A stretch of 13,457 bases of DNA from Pseudobdellovibrionaceae bacterium (lineage in GTDB: Bacteria > Bdellovibrionota > Bdellovibrionia > Bdellovibrionales > Bdellovibrionaceae), in assembly GCA_947374445.1 (NCBI GenBank), contig CANCBY010000047.1, positions 1 through 13,457 on the forward strand, read 5' to 3'. Each line of letters opens with the position of its first letter. Position 1 is the first letter of the stretch. Of the stretch, positions 6,859 through 13,457 are shown in pieces. Under the pieces are notes generated by a model. The model was not told the origin of the DNA. It did no database searches and saw only the letters and a program-made list of their open reading frames with translations. The translations under genes were made by a program, and so were the position numbers.

Positions 6859-6892
6859 GGGCTCTGCAAACACCTAAAGTTTTCAGCAGCCC
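6859..6892 (-). terminator. Hairpin between the lipoprotein gene and the RelA-like gene
   Basis: GGG (6859-6861), CTGC (6864-6867) and AAAC (6868-6871) can pair with GTTT (6879-6882), GCAG (6886-6889) and CCC (6890-6892), with small bulges. Read on the minus strand the structure follows the lipoprotein stop by 12 nt and is followed by TAGATTTTG, only a weak T run. It ends 9 nt before the next ATG, so it could act as a terminator or as an attenuator covering that start. Confidence 0.35.
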
Positions 6893-6904
6893 AGTGTGCT
6901 AGTA

Positions 6905-7582
6905 CTATTTTTTGCAATTCATCAAAGCGCAAGTGCTCATCGCAAAGTAGCCCATAGGGCTAGCTGATTTTAAGCTTCCACCCGTCGCGTCTTTGAGATT
7001 TTTAAAGCTCATCGTGCCATAAGCATAGTTCGCATCAAATGATCCTGCCAAAGTCACTTCTTGATAATCATCTCTGAATACGACGTTGAACTGATTGCCC
7101 GTCACCGTGCCGCTCACCGCATTTTTAAAAACAATGAAATATGGAACGGCCGCCTGGCCATTGTCCATCACAGTGGCATTTTTTGCGTAGCTGTCATAGA
7201 TCCAAATTTTTAGATTTGATGTGCTTACATTGATCTGACTATTGGCTGCGGCTTCAACATACACTTGAATTCCGACCGAAGAGTCATCAATATCACCCGT
7301 TCCACGAGTGTCCCAAGACGAAGCGATAAAATCCAAAGTATTCTGTCTAAACTGCGATGACGAAAGAGGTTGCGAAAACATCCCAGCTCCAGAGTTTACA
7401 TAGGCGCTTCGATTGCTGATATAACCTGCCGTATTTGCAGAGGGCGCAACCACTCCAGACGCCCGAGCCCGTCCATCGACAGCAGCTGTGCCATCATCCT
7501 TTTTTTGTCCGCAAGCCGTAAGGCCCAGAACAACAGAAAATGAGATCGCTGCAAAACTCCATGATAAAAATGACGGCTTCAT
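6905..7582 (-). CDS. Putative lipoprotein of unknown function
   Basis: From the ATG at 7582 the protein has 225 residues. It opens with M-K-P and a hydrophobic stretch ending L-T-A-C24, a good lipobox, so it should be lipidated on Cys24 and anchored to a membrane. The residues after the Cys (G-Q-K-K-D-D) carry no Asp at +2, consistent with outer-membrane sorting under the E. coli rule. A Gly/Ala/Ser-rich linker follows, then a beta-rich domain (about 85-220) with repeated strand patterns such as I-Q-V-Y-V-E and F-N-V-V-F-R-D-D. The C-terminus carries two cysteines in C-A-L-M-N-C-K-K. I do not recognise the domain. The start is set by AAGGAG (7589-7594), 6 nt upstream; an in-frame ATG at 7630 would put 16 non-signal residues in front. 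It is divergent from the FadL-like gene. Confidence 0.8.
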   Translation of the reverse strand: MKPSFLSWSFAAISFSVVLGLTACGQKKDDGTAAVDGRARASGVVAPSANTAGYISNRSAYVNSGAGMFSQPLSSSQFRQNTLDFIASSWDTRGTGDIDDSSVGIQVYVEAAANSQINVSTSNLKIWIYDSYAKNATVMDNGQAAVPYFIVFKNAVSGTVTGNQFNVVFRDDYQEVTLAGSFDANYAYGTMSFKNLKDATGGSLKSASPMGYFAMSTCALMNCKK

Positions 7583-7803
7583 AAGATGCTCCTTTTTTTG
7601 ATTCACACCCATCACTAAGGCAACCCTCACGCCAGCCTAAGCTCGGCCAACACCTCGTAATTTACAACTGGCTACCTCTGCCAAGCACTCAATAGCCCGC
7701 TCCCCCATTTGGGCTGAGCAAGTGACTAGAACTTAGACAGTCCAAAGGCCCGGTCTTTCCAATTGATCTTGCCAGCAAAAGCAGACGCTCGAGAGAATAA
7801 GCC
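7583..7803. other. Divergent intergenic region between lipoprotein and FadL-like genes
   Basis: No reading frame here looks coding. It must hold the promoters of both flanking genes, but I could not find a convincing -35/-10 pair on either strand. AGCCC (7694-7698) and GGGCT (7711-7715) form a small inverted repeat of no clear meaning. Confidence 0.5.
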
Positions 7804-9078
7804 ATGTTCCGCTACCGACTTTATTTGCCTCTGATTTTAGTGCTTTTTAATGCCCCGCTCGCGCAGGCCGCCTATTCGAACTCCAACTCGATTCTGATCG
7901 GTGATCAGGCCGCCGGAATGGGCGGTGCCGCCACCGCTGTTGCAGGGGATGCCTCATCTTGTTCCTGGTACAATCCAGCCACCTGCGCGCTACTCAAAGG
8001 AAAAAGCTTTTCGGCCGCCGTAGGAATTTACAAAAAATTTGATACTGTTTTTGGAGAGAATGTCGACTTGATCAAAAAAGGGCTTGAAGTCAATCAGGGG
8101 TTTTTTCGCCCCCTGCCATCTTCTACTGGCAGCATCAACCGCTTTGAGGCTCTGCCCGATTGGACGTTTGCATTCTCAATTGTCACGCCCGAGTACGACT
8201 TTTTTAAGGGCGATCTCACAAACACCTCGGGCAGCTCGGCTTCTTCAAAGACGACTCTGAGTATGACCGATGAATCCCTTTGGGTGGGAGGCTCGCTTTC
8301 GAGACTGATTTCGGAAAGTGAGTCTGTCGGGCTTAGCATGTATTACACCGCCCGCAGCTACACCAAGTCTTTATCCGATCGAACTTTTGTTTCTCAGACA
8401 GCCACGAATATTTATCAAGAAGAAAAAACTCTCACGCAAAATGCAGTTGTCGCAACTCTTGGCTATCACAAAGCCATCAACGACAACTGGAGTTGGGGTG
8501 CCTCTTGGCGATTGCCTTCGCTGCATGTCGCTGGGACTGCTACGTATTTTGATAATACTCTCAACTCGGGCACGACCACGGCCACTCATAATATTACAAG
8601 TGCCGCTAGCCCATCACATATTCCTCAACGCTACTCTGTGGGGGTTGCCTATGAAGAAAAGTCTCAATACCTTCTAGCACTTGATATCGCGAATTTTTCC
8701 AGAGAAAACTTCTACGACTTTCAAACAGAAGAATCAGGCCTTGCAGAAGAGCTCAACTACAACGCCGTTTGGAATATTCAAGCCGGAGTCGAATATCACA
8801 TTCGCTCTTGGCTCAAGGGCCGCATCGGGGGATTTACTAATTTTTCGGCGCATCCCAATCCTGATCCGAGCAAAGTCCGAGGACAAGGCGATCACATTGA
8901 CCAAGTCGGCTGGAGTGCGAATTTAGCATTTCAGTCAGGAGCCATCACTTACACATTTGGTGGTTACTACAGCGGTGGACGAGGCCAAAGTTCGCAAAGA
9001 ATAAATCAGGTGGTCGCCGTGGTGCCCAAGGTTCAACAGGTTTCGACCATGTTGGTGGGCACGAGTTATTCATTTTAA
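7804..9078 (+). CDS. FadL/OmpP1/TodX-type outer-membrane transport protein
   Basis: Likely a 14-strand outer-membrane channel for long-chain fatty acids or other hydrophobic compounds. A signal peptide (1-22, cleavage after A-Q-A) is followed by the FadL-family N-terminal hatch: G-D-Q-A-A-G-M-G-G-A and A-T-A-V-A-G-D-A-S, then W55-Y-N-P-A-T, in place of the usual Y-Y-N-P-A-G. The rest (about 70-424) alternates strands and loops and ends S-Y-S-F with the C-terminal Phe needed for barrel assembly. At 424 residues it fits the family. C53 and C61 are the only cysteines and flank the N-P-A motif. GAGAG (7791-7795) is a modest ribosome site. It stands alone on the plus strand, but fadI and fadJ lie nearby, which fits a fatty-acid substrate without proving it. 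Confidence 0.87.
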   Translation: MFRYRLYLPLILVLFNAPLAQAAYSNSNSILIGDQAAGMGGAATAVAGDASSCSWYNPATCALLKGKSFSAAVGIYKKFDTVFGENVDLIKKGLEVNQGFFRPLPSSTGSINRFEALPDWTFAFSIVTPEYDFFKGDLTNTSGSSASSKTTLSMTDESLWVGGSLSRLISESESVGLSMYYTARSYTKSLSDRTFVSQTATNIYQEEKTLTQNAVVATLGYHKAINDNWSWGASWRLPSLHVAGTATYFDNTLNSGTTTATHNITSAASPSHIPQRYSVGVAYEEKSQYLLALDIANFSRENFYDFQTEESGLAEELNYNAVWNIQAGVEYHIRSWLKGRIGGFTNFSAHPNPDPSKVRGQGDHIDQVGWSANLAFQSGAITYTFGGYYSGGRGQSSQRINQVVAVVPKVQQVSTMLVGTSYSF

Positions 9079-9084
9079 TTCAAT

Positions 9085-9103
9085 GAGCTTTAGCTAAAAG
9101 CTC
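9085..9103 (+). terminator. Hairpin after the FadL-like gene
   Basis: GAGCTTT (9085-9091) and AAAGCTC (9097-9103) form a perfect 7-bp stem with a 5-nt loop, starting 7 nt after the stop. No T run follows on the plus strand, and the stem lies between two convergent genes, so it may protect a 3' end or act as a weak bidirectional terminator. Confidence 0.4.
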
Positions 9104-9134
9104 TCGCCTTAGACTCAATTGGAAGTATAAAAAA

Positions 9135-9578
9135 CTATTTGCTCACTGGTACAGGAAACAAACTCGCGTAAACCAATTCGTTTTTATCACTGATGCACAT
9201 CTTTTCTAGGATTGTAAACTTTCGGTTCAATTGATTGATCAGAAAATTAAGCTGAGAGGAATTACCAGATATATAAACTCTACTATTAGAAATGAAAGGG
9301 CCATTAAACCAGAATGGCATACTGACAATCGCGTCGACCAGAACACGCTTTTGCAAAAAATCAATTTCCATATTATCGATCAGTAGGCCATTTACTACTC
9401 GGTCAATCACCATCTGTTCATTGGCCAGCATTTGTTCATTTTCAGCTTTCACTCGATAGAGGGTGCAGCCGTTTTGGCGATCTGTCGACTTCACTAGCGC
9501 GGCCGTACTCAGAACCGACAAGGATAATGTGGTTAAAAACGCAAATGTTCTCAAAAAAAATCTCGAATTAGTTTTCAA
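9135..9578 (-). CDS. Small exported protein of unknown function, TTG start
   Basis: The frame has no ATG near its 5' end. I chose the TTG at 9578 because GAGG (9585-9588) lies 6 nt upstream, and because it gives a textbook signal peptide: M-K-T-N-S-R, a hydrophobic core to about residue 25, then S-T-A-A before L-V-K. The 147-residue product would be exported to the periplasm or beyond. A longer reading from TTG at 9605 adds nine residues and lacks a ribosome site. The mature part has two cysteines (about 38 and 128), which may form a disulfide, and a mixed alpha/beta pattern with an S-M-P-F-W-F-N-G-P-F segment. I recognise no family. It converges on the FadL-like gene and is separated from fadJ by about 160 bp. 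Confidence 0.65.
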   Translation of the reverse strand: MKTNSRFFLRTFAFLTTLSLSVLSTAALVKSTDRQNGCTLYRVKAENEQMLANEQMVIDRVVNGLLIDNMEIDFLQKRVLVDAIVSMPFWFNGPFISNSRVYISGNSSQLNFLINQLNRKFTILEKMCISDKNELVYASLFPVPVSK

Positions 9579-9650
9579 GCAAAACCTCAATGCAAAAATT
9601 GCCAAAGTTATACAAACAATTAAACAACATTACATCTACCAGATTTATGC

Positions 9651-9664
9651 TTTGCCTGGGCAAA
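9651..9664. promoter_or_regulatory. 14-bp palindrome upstream of the small exported protein
   Basis: TTTGCC-TG-GGCAAA has perfect 6-bp arms. It lies 73-86 nt upstream of the TTG start at 9578. A TATAAC hexamer on the minus strand between it and the start could be a -10 box. The position would suit an operator or activator site. The regulator is unknown. Confidence 0.35.
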
Positions 9665-9683
9665 CTATCTAAGAATCGAGATG

Positions 9684-9708
9684 TTTCCCCCTTTTTATGA
9701 GAGGGAAA
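9684..9708 (-). terminator. Hairpin after fadJ
   Basis: Read on the minus strand, TTTCCCTCT pairs with AGGGGGAAA (9 bp including one G-U) around a 7-nt loop, 33 nt after the fadJ stop. No T run follows (next bases CATCTCG), so it is either an imperfect terminator or a structure that protects the fadIJ mRNA end. Confidence 0.4.
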
Positions 9709-9741
9709 TTTGTAAAATAGTGCTAATTTGATGAAACTCTG

Positions 9742-11898
9742 TCAATAAAATCGACGCTGTGTTTTTGCCATGCTTCGAAGTGGATTGCTCGGTCTTAAAC
9801 GCTGAGCACCCTTTGCGGCATAGATCTCGAGCTGATCTACAATGTATTGAGAGCCCAAGCTGTCAGCATATTTCAAGAGACCGCCTCTGAAAGGCGGAAA
9901 GCCTGTTCCCATAATCATAGCCAAATCGACCTCGTCGGGCGTTTCGACGATCTTATCTTCGAGCAATGCCAGCGCACACTCGTTGACCATGGCAAACACA
10001 CCTCGCTCGAGGCATTCTTTCACGGACAACGGATTGGTTGGCGTTGCAATCCCCAGCTCTGAATAGATCGACTGATCAACTCCATCGGTGCGGCCTTGCT
10101 CACTGTATTTGTAAAAACCTTTTTTGTTTTTTTGTCCCAAGCGGCCGCTGGTCGCAAGCTTATCCATACATGGAGCCATCTCGATGCGAGAGCCAAATGC
10201 TTTTTTGAAAATCTTTAGCACTTTGATACAGACATCAAGCCCCACAGCATCCATGAGCTCAAACGGGCCCATCGGCATTCCGAACTCATAAACATAGGCT
10301 TTGTCCACAGTCTCGATGCTCATTCCCTCTTGAAGCAAAAAAGCCGCTTCGGCCATGTAAGGCAAAAGTAAACGGTTCACCAAAAAGCCAGGGCCATCTT
10401 TAACAACCACAGGCATTTTACCCATTTTTTTCGAGAGTTCAAAAATTGTCGCAATCGTCTGATCTGATGTCTTTGCTCCGCGGATAACTTCAACCAACGG
10501 CATCTTGTGCACGGGATTGAAAAAATGCATCCCCGCAAAAAACTCAGGACGAGGGTGACCTGCTGCCATTTCGGTCACAGAAAGTGAGCTTGTGTTGGTC
10601 GCGATGATCGCATCGGGGCGCATGTTATTTGCAACTTCGCCGATCACTCTTTTTTTGATCTCCATGTCTTCAACTATGGCTTCAACAACAACGTCCATTT
10701 GTTTGAAGCCAGCAAAGTCAACTCCACCGCTGACAAGCCCCATCTTTTGTTGAAAATCATACTGAGTGATCACTTTCTTTTTCACGAGCTTCTTCCAAAG
10801 ATCAAAAGCATGCTTGAGACCTTTGCCAACAGCATCGTAATTGATGTCTTTCATACGAGCATCGATGCCTTTATCTGCAGCGACGTAGGCAATGCCACCA
10901 CCCATAGTGCCGGCGCCTAAGATGCCCATGTGAGTGACATTTTTACCTTTAACGTCCACGCCGGGAACACCGTTTTGCTTTTTTACCATCTCGGTCAAAA
11001 AGAAAACATGAATCAGATTTTTTGAAACACTGGTCGCGGCCATCTCACAGAAGCCTTCGCGCTCAATGTTGAGTGCTTTTTGTCGATCAGACATGCCGTG
11101 GGTTTTAGAAATAACTTCGATCGCCTTCATCTGAGCGGGATAATGACCTTTGGTCGCTTTCAGCACACCTTTTTTTGCCTGAGAGTAAACAACACCCTTG
11201 GCAACGCCCTCAAGAATAACATTTGGCAGGCCTTGGGCTTTGAAAGTTTTTTTACGTTTTTTTCCGCCGGCTTCAACCACTTCTTTGGCTTTTTTAAGTG
11301 CCACTTCCATCAAAATTGAAGGATGCACGGCCTGATCTATGAGGCCAATTTTTTCAGCCTTTTTTGCGTTTACAAGTTTTCCGCCAAGAATAATATCTAA
11401 AGCGGCTTGAAGCCCAATGATTCGCGGCATGCGCACACAGCCACCAAAGCCTGGAATAATTCCTAGTTTTGTCTCTGGCAAACCGATGCGAGTTTCTGTC
11501 GCTTCAGAGGCAATACGGTAATCGCAGGCCATCACAAGTTCACAACCACCGCCCGCACAAGCACCATGAATTGCAGCGATCACTGGCATTGGCAGATCTT
11601 CAATTTGATTTAGAATCTGCTGACCTTGATTTACAGCTTTGTCGAATTGCTCACGGCTCGTCATCGCCTTGATTTCGTCGATATCGGCGCCGGCAATAAA
11701 GATTTTGGGCTTTCCAGATCTGATAATCACGGCTTTGTATTTTGACCGAGCAAGCTCTTGCAAACACTCTTGCAATCGAGTCATGACCGGAGTGTTGAGT
11801 TTATTTGCCTTCTCTCCAATGAGGTCAAACTCCAAAATGGCGATTTCACCAAAGGGCATATTTTGTGGAATTATTTTGATGCTCTCTTGAATACTCAT
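9742..11898 (-). CDS. fadJ: Multifunctional fatty-acid oxidation protein: enoyl-CoA hydratase fused to 3-hydroxyacyl-CoA dehydrogenase
   Basis: Alpha subunit of the beta-oxidation complex: hydrates 2-enoyl-CoA, then oxidises 3-hydroxyacyl-CoA with NAD. The N-terminal crotonase domain (about 1-190) has the A-G-A-D-I oxyanion-hole segment (69-73), G116-G-G-C-E120 and L140-P-E142-T-K, giving the two catalytic Glu. The Rossmann domain starts with G328-A-G-T-M-G-G334. The dehydrogenase carries N435-T-S-S, then G-M-H458-F-F-N-P and E470, the His-Glu dyad. The C-terminal domain begins D501-G-P-G-F-L-V-N-R and is duplicated to the end. The length of 718 is normal. GGAGG (11906-11910) lies 7 nt before the ATG, inside the end of fadI; the genes are 2 nt apart and in the E. 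coli fadI-fadJ order. FadB would also fit, but the upstream thiolase and order favour FadJ. A lysine-rich linker (about 200-217) joins the domains. Confidence 0.95.
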   Translation of the reverse strand: MSIQESIKIIPQNMPFGEIAILEFDLIGEKANKLNTPVMTRLQECLQELARSKYKAVIIRSGKPKIFIAGADIDEIKAMTSREQFDKAVNQGQQILNQIEDLPMPVIAAIHGACAGGGCELVMACDYRIASEATETRIGLPETKLGIIPGFGGCVRMPRIIGLQAALDIILGGKLVNAKKAEKIGLIDQAVHPSILMEVALKKAKEVVEAGGKKRKKTFKAQGLPNVILEGVAKGVVYSQAKKGVLKATKGHYPAQMKAIEVISKTHGMSDRQKALNIEREGFCEMAATSVSKNLIHVFFLTEMVKKQNGVPGVDVKGKNVTHMGILGAGTMGGGIAYVAADKGIDARMKDINYDAVGKGLKHAFDLWKKLVKKKVITQYDFQQKMGLVSGGVDFAGFKQMDVVVEAIVEDMEIKKRVIGEVANNMRPDAIIATNTSSLSVTEMAAGHPRPEFFAGMHFFNPVHKMPLVEVIRGAKTSDQTIATIFELSKKMGKMPVVVKDGPGFLVNRLLLPYMAEAAFLLQEGMSIETVDKAYVYEFGMPMGPFELMDAVGLDVCIKVLKIFKKAFGSRIEMAPCMDKLATSGRLGQKNKKGFYKYSEQGRTDGVDQSIYSELGIATPTNPLSVKECLERGVFAMVNECALALLEDKIVETPDEVDLAMIMGTGFPPFRGGLLKYADSLGSQYIVDQLEIYAAKGAQRLRPSNPLRSMAKTQRRFY

Positions 11899-11900
11899 AA

Positions 11901-13265
11901 TTAGGCCTCCGCCTCAATCACCATCGCACCACCTTGACCGCCACCGATACAAAGTGTTGCTAAACCAAACTGAACATTTCTTCGTTTCATTTCTTTTGCT
12001 AGAGTCAAAACTAGGCGTGTGCCAGTGGCTCCCACTGGATGTCCCAGAGCAATCGCTCCGCCGTTGACATTCAGAATATCTGTTTTGAGTTCGCCGACTT
12101 TGCCGGAAAGGCCCAACTTTGTGCGACCAAATTCATCCGAATCAAAGGCCTTTTGACAAGCAAGCACTTGCGCTGCAAAGGCCTCATTGACTTCAACAAG
12201 TCCGATGTCTTTCATCGTAAGCCCTGCCCGCTTGAGGGCTACAGGTGATGAGTACACAGGGCCAAGTCCCATGCGTTCAGGCTCAAGACCGGCAAAACCA
12301 TAACTGCGAATCCGTGCGAGTGGCTTGTAACCCAGTGCCTCTGCTTTTTCACGTGACATCAAAAGCATCATCGCTGCTCCGTCCGTTATCGGGCAGGCAT
12401 TAGCAACAGTGATCGAACCTGTTTTGCGATCAAAAAACGGTTTCATTTTTGCCAAGGCTTCGATCGTTTGGCCATCACGAGGCCCCACATCTTCAGATAA
12501 AGTTTCAGTGAACTCCGGCGGCAAAGAGATCGGCGCGATCTCTTCTTTAAATTTTCCATTTTTTGTGTTGGCCACTGCCAGTAAGTGCGAGCGTAAAGCA
12601 AACTCATCTTGCTGCTGACGAGAGATGCCAAATTCTTTGGCAAGAATCTCGGCTGTCATTCCCATGTTGATACCAACAAAAGGATCCGTCAGACCCTGCA
12701 CGACTGATATTACCGGAAAGAAGGCATCTTTTTGATTGGCAGTAAAAAGCGCTTTGATTTGCTTCATGTCAGCTTTAAAAAGTTCAAACAAAAGTGGTAG
12801 AGCTTGAGCCGGCCCCTTAGCAGCAAAAAGTTTTGAAAAAATATCCTGCATTTTTTCAGGCACTTGTGTGGGCTTTTGCGACATATTCTCGGTTCCACCG
12901 GCAATGATCACATCCATAGTGCCTGATCTAATTTTTTCAAAACCATGAGAGATAGCCTCAAGAGCCGAAGCACAATTGCGATGCACAGTGTACGCTGATG
13001 TTTTTTGTGGCACACCAGCACTTAGAGCTACCACACGCCCCATGTTCACAGCATCCATCGGATTTCCGACATTGCCGATGATCACTTCATCAATCAAATT
13101 GACATCTAAGTTTGTCTTCGCCAGGAGTTCTTTTAGCGCTGTCTTGCCAAGATCCTGCGGAGAAACTCTTTTCAGCTTAGTCCCCGCTTTTGCAAACGGA
13201 GTTCTGAGACCATCAACAATAACCACATCGCGGTTCGTTTTTGCGAAACTTTTTGAATCCGACAT
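11901..13265 (-). CDS. fadI: Acetyl-CoA C-acyltransferase (3-ketoacyl-CoA thiolase), FadI type
   Basis: Beta subunit of the beta-oxidation complex: cleaves 3-ketoacyl-CoA with CoA to acetyl-CoA and a shortened acyl-CoA. With the ATG at 13265 the protein has 454 residues. The nucleophile is C98 in H-R-N-C-A-S-A. N-E-A-F-A-A-Q supplies the Asn motif, G-G-A-I-A-L-G-H409-P the active-site His, and C439 in L-C-I-G-G-G-Q-G-G the second Cys, with the family's 30-residue His-Cys gap. The length and the V-H-R-N-C context fit FadI/trifunctional beta subunits rather than the shorter AtoB type. AAAGGA (13273-13278), 7 nt upstream, sets the start; the in-frame ATG at 13316 would put start codon and leader over the promoter. 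It leads the fadIJ operon. Confidence 0.95.
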   Translation of the reverse strand: MSDSKSFAKTNRDVVIVDGLRTPFAKAGTKLKRVSPQDLGKTALKELLAKTNLDVNLIDEVIIGNVGNPMDAVNMGRVVALSAGVPQKTSAYTVHRNCASALEAISHGFEKIRSGTMDVIIAGGTENMSQKPTQVPEKMQDIFSKLFAAKGPAQALPLLFELFKADMKQIKALFTANQKDAFFPVISVVQGLTDPFVGINMGMTAEILAKEFGISRQQQDEFALRSHLLAVANTKNGKFKEEIAPISLPPEFTETLSEDVGPRDGQTIEALAKMKPFFDRKTGSITVANACPITDGAAMMLLMSREKAEALGYKPLARIRSYGFAGLEPERMGLGPVYSSPVALKRAGLTMKDIGLVEVNEAFAAQVLACQKAFDSDEFGRTKLGLSGKVGELKTDILNVNGGAIALGHPVGATGTRLVLTLAKEMKRRNVQFGLATLCIGGGQGGAMVIEAEA

Positions 13266-13298
13266 TAAGATGTCCTTTCGTAGTTTTATAACTTTAAA

Positions 13299-13327
13299 AT
13301 CATATAGCGATTTCAAACAGTTGGAAA
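13299..13327 (-). promoter_or_regulatory. Candidate sigma70-type promoter of fadIJ
   Basis: On the minus strand TTTCCA (13327-13322) is followed after 17 bp by TATGAT (13304-13299). The -10 matches the consensus at five of six bases and the -35 at four. Transcription would begin near 13292, leaving a leader of about 25-30 nt before the fadI ATG with its ribosome site. The AT-rich surroundings support it. Confidence 0.45.
13311..13327. promoter_or_regulatory. 17-bp inverted repeat, candidate operator of fadIJ
   Basis: TTTCAAACAGTTGGAAA is symmetric except for one mismatched pair and the central base (arms TTTC-x-AAC and GTT-x-GAAA). It covers the -35 and part of the spacer of the candidate fadIJ promoter, the usual place for a repressor. 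Fatty-acid regulators of the TetR family, such as PsrA, bind sites of the form CAAAC...GTTTG, which this resembles in part. Confidence 0.45.
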
Positions 13328-13457
13328 ATCATGTTAGGCCTAAGACGACCTGCGCAATTGAATCTCATTTTTTTCAGCGAATCGACTCGACCAGCTTTGA
13401 CACTGGACCTAGCCCTTCGTAGGCTTTTTAAATGAAAAACACGACTCCAAATTCGAC
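13328..13457. other. Unassigned right-hand end of the window
   Basis: I see no gene I can support. An ATG at 13431 on the plus strand opens a frame to the window edge but has no good ribosome site and only nine codons. The minus strand could hold the last codons of an upstream gene, but no frame is distinctive. Confidence 0.3.

Noticed and set aside
13266..13316. Upstream ATG at 13316 as start of fadI
   Set aside because: It would add 17 residues not typical of thiolases, overlaps the candidate promoter and operator, and lacks a ribosome site. The ATG at 13265 has AAAGGA at good spacing.
12976..13422. 148-codon open frame on the plus strand running across the fadI start
   Set aside because: Antisense to fadI and its promoter. 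The part beyond fadI has no coding character.
13431..13457. Possible start of a plus-strand gene at the right edge (M-K-N-T-T-P-N-S)
   Set aside because: Only nine codons are visible and no convincing ribosome site precedes the ATG.
1..13457. CRISPR arrays, tRNA or rRNA genes, insertion sequences, prophage or toxin-antitoxin pairs
   Set aside because: I looked on both strands and saw no repeat-spacer pattern, cloverleaf, transposase or phage motif.

Overview
The window looks like chromosome from a Gram-negative bacterium of the Bdellovibrio type (Bdellovibrionota or a relative). That placement is an inference from gene content: short intergenic gaps, many exported beta-rich proteins and a lipoprotein, a FadL-type outer-membrane protein, FadI/FadJ beta-oxidation enzymes, and a 374-residue protein resembling families I associate with Bdellovibrio and myxobacteria. 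I see no rRNA, tRNA, CRISPR array, insertion sequence or phage gene. The longest stretch without a gene is about 220 bp.

Layout. The left edge (1-716, minus) holds most of a 3-hydroxyacyl-CoA dehydrogenase that runs out of the window. Upstream of it on the same strand is a three-gene run read porin-like protein (2449-3498), CDP-diglyceride synthase (1510-2442), CDP-alcohol phosphotransferase (828-1478). The last two match the E. coli YnbB/YnbA pair from memory rather than housekeeping CdsA/PgsA. Divergent from the porin is an exported protein (3667-5016) with an SH3-like stretch and two Asp-box motifs. It converges on, and overlaps by 8 bp, a PlsC-type acyltransferase (5009-5728). That gene is joined by an ATGA overlap to a 374-residue protein (5725-6849) whose C-terminal half carries hallmarks of a RelA/SpoT synthetase domain. 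Next come a lipoprotein (6905-7582, minus), a FadL-type outer-membrane protein (7804-9078, plus) and a small exported protein of unknown role (9135-9578, minus, TTG start). The right end is a fadI-fadJ operon (13265 down to 9742) with a good promoter candidate overlapped by a 17-bp inverted repeat.

How the parts fit. Two lipid themes share the window. One is fatty-acid use: FadL-like uptake, FadJ (hydratase/dehydrogenase), FadI (thiolase) and a stand-alone dehydrogenase. The other is membrane lipid building: PlsC makes phosphatidate, the CdsA/YnbB-like enzyme would activate it to CDP-diacylglycerol, and the YnbA-like enzyme would attach an unknown head group. The most interesting element is the cryptic RelA/SpoT-like protein co-translated with PlsC, which suggests nucleotide signalling wired to phospholipid synthesis. 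This is inference and needs structure prediction and profile searches.
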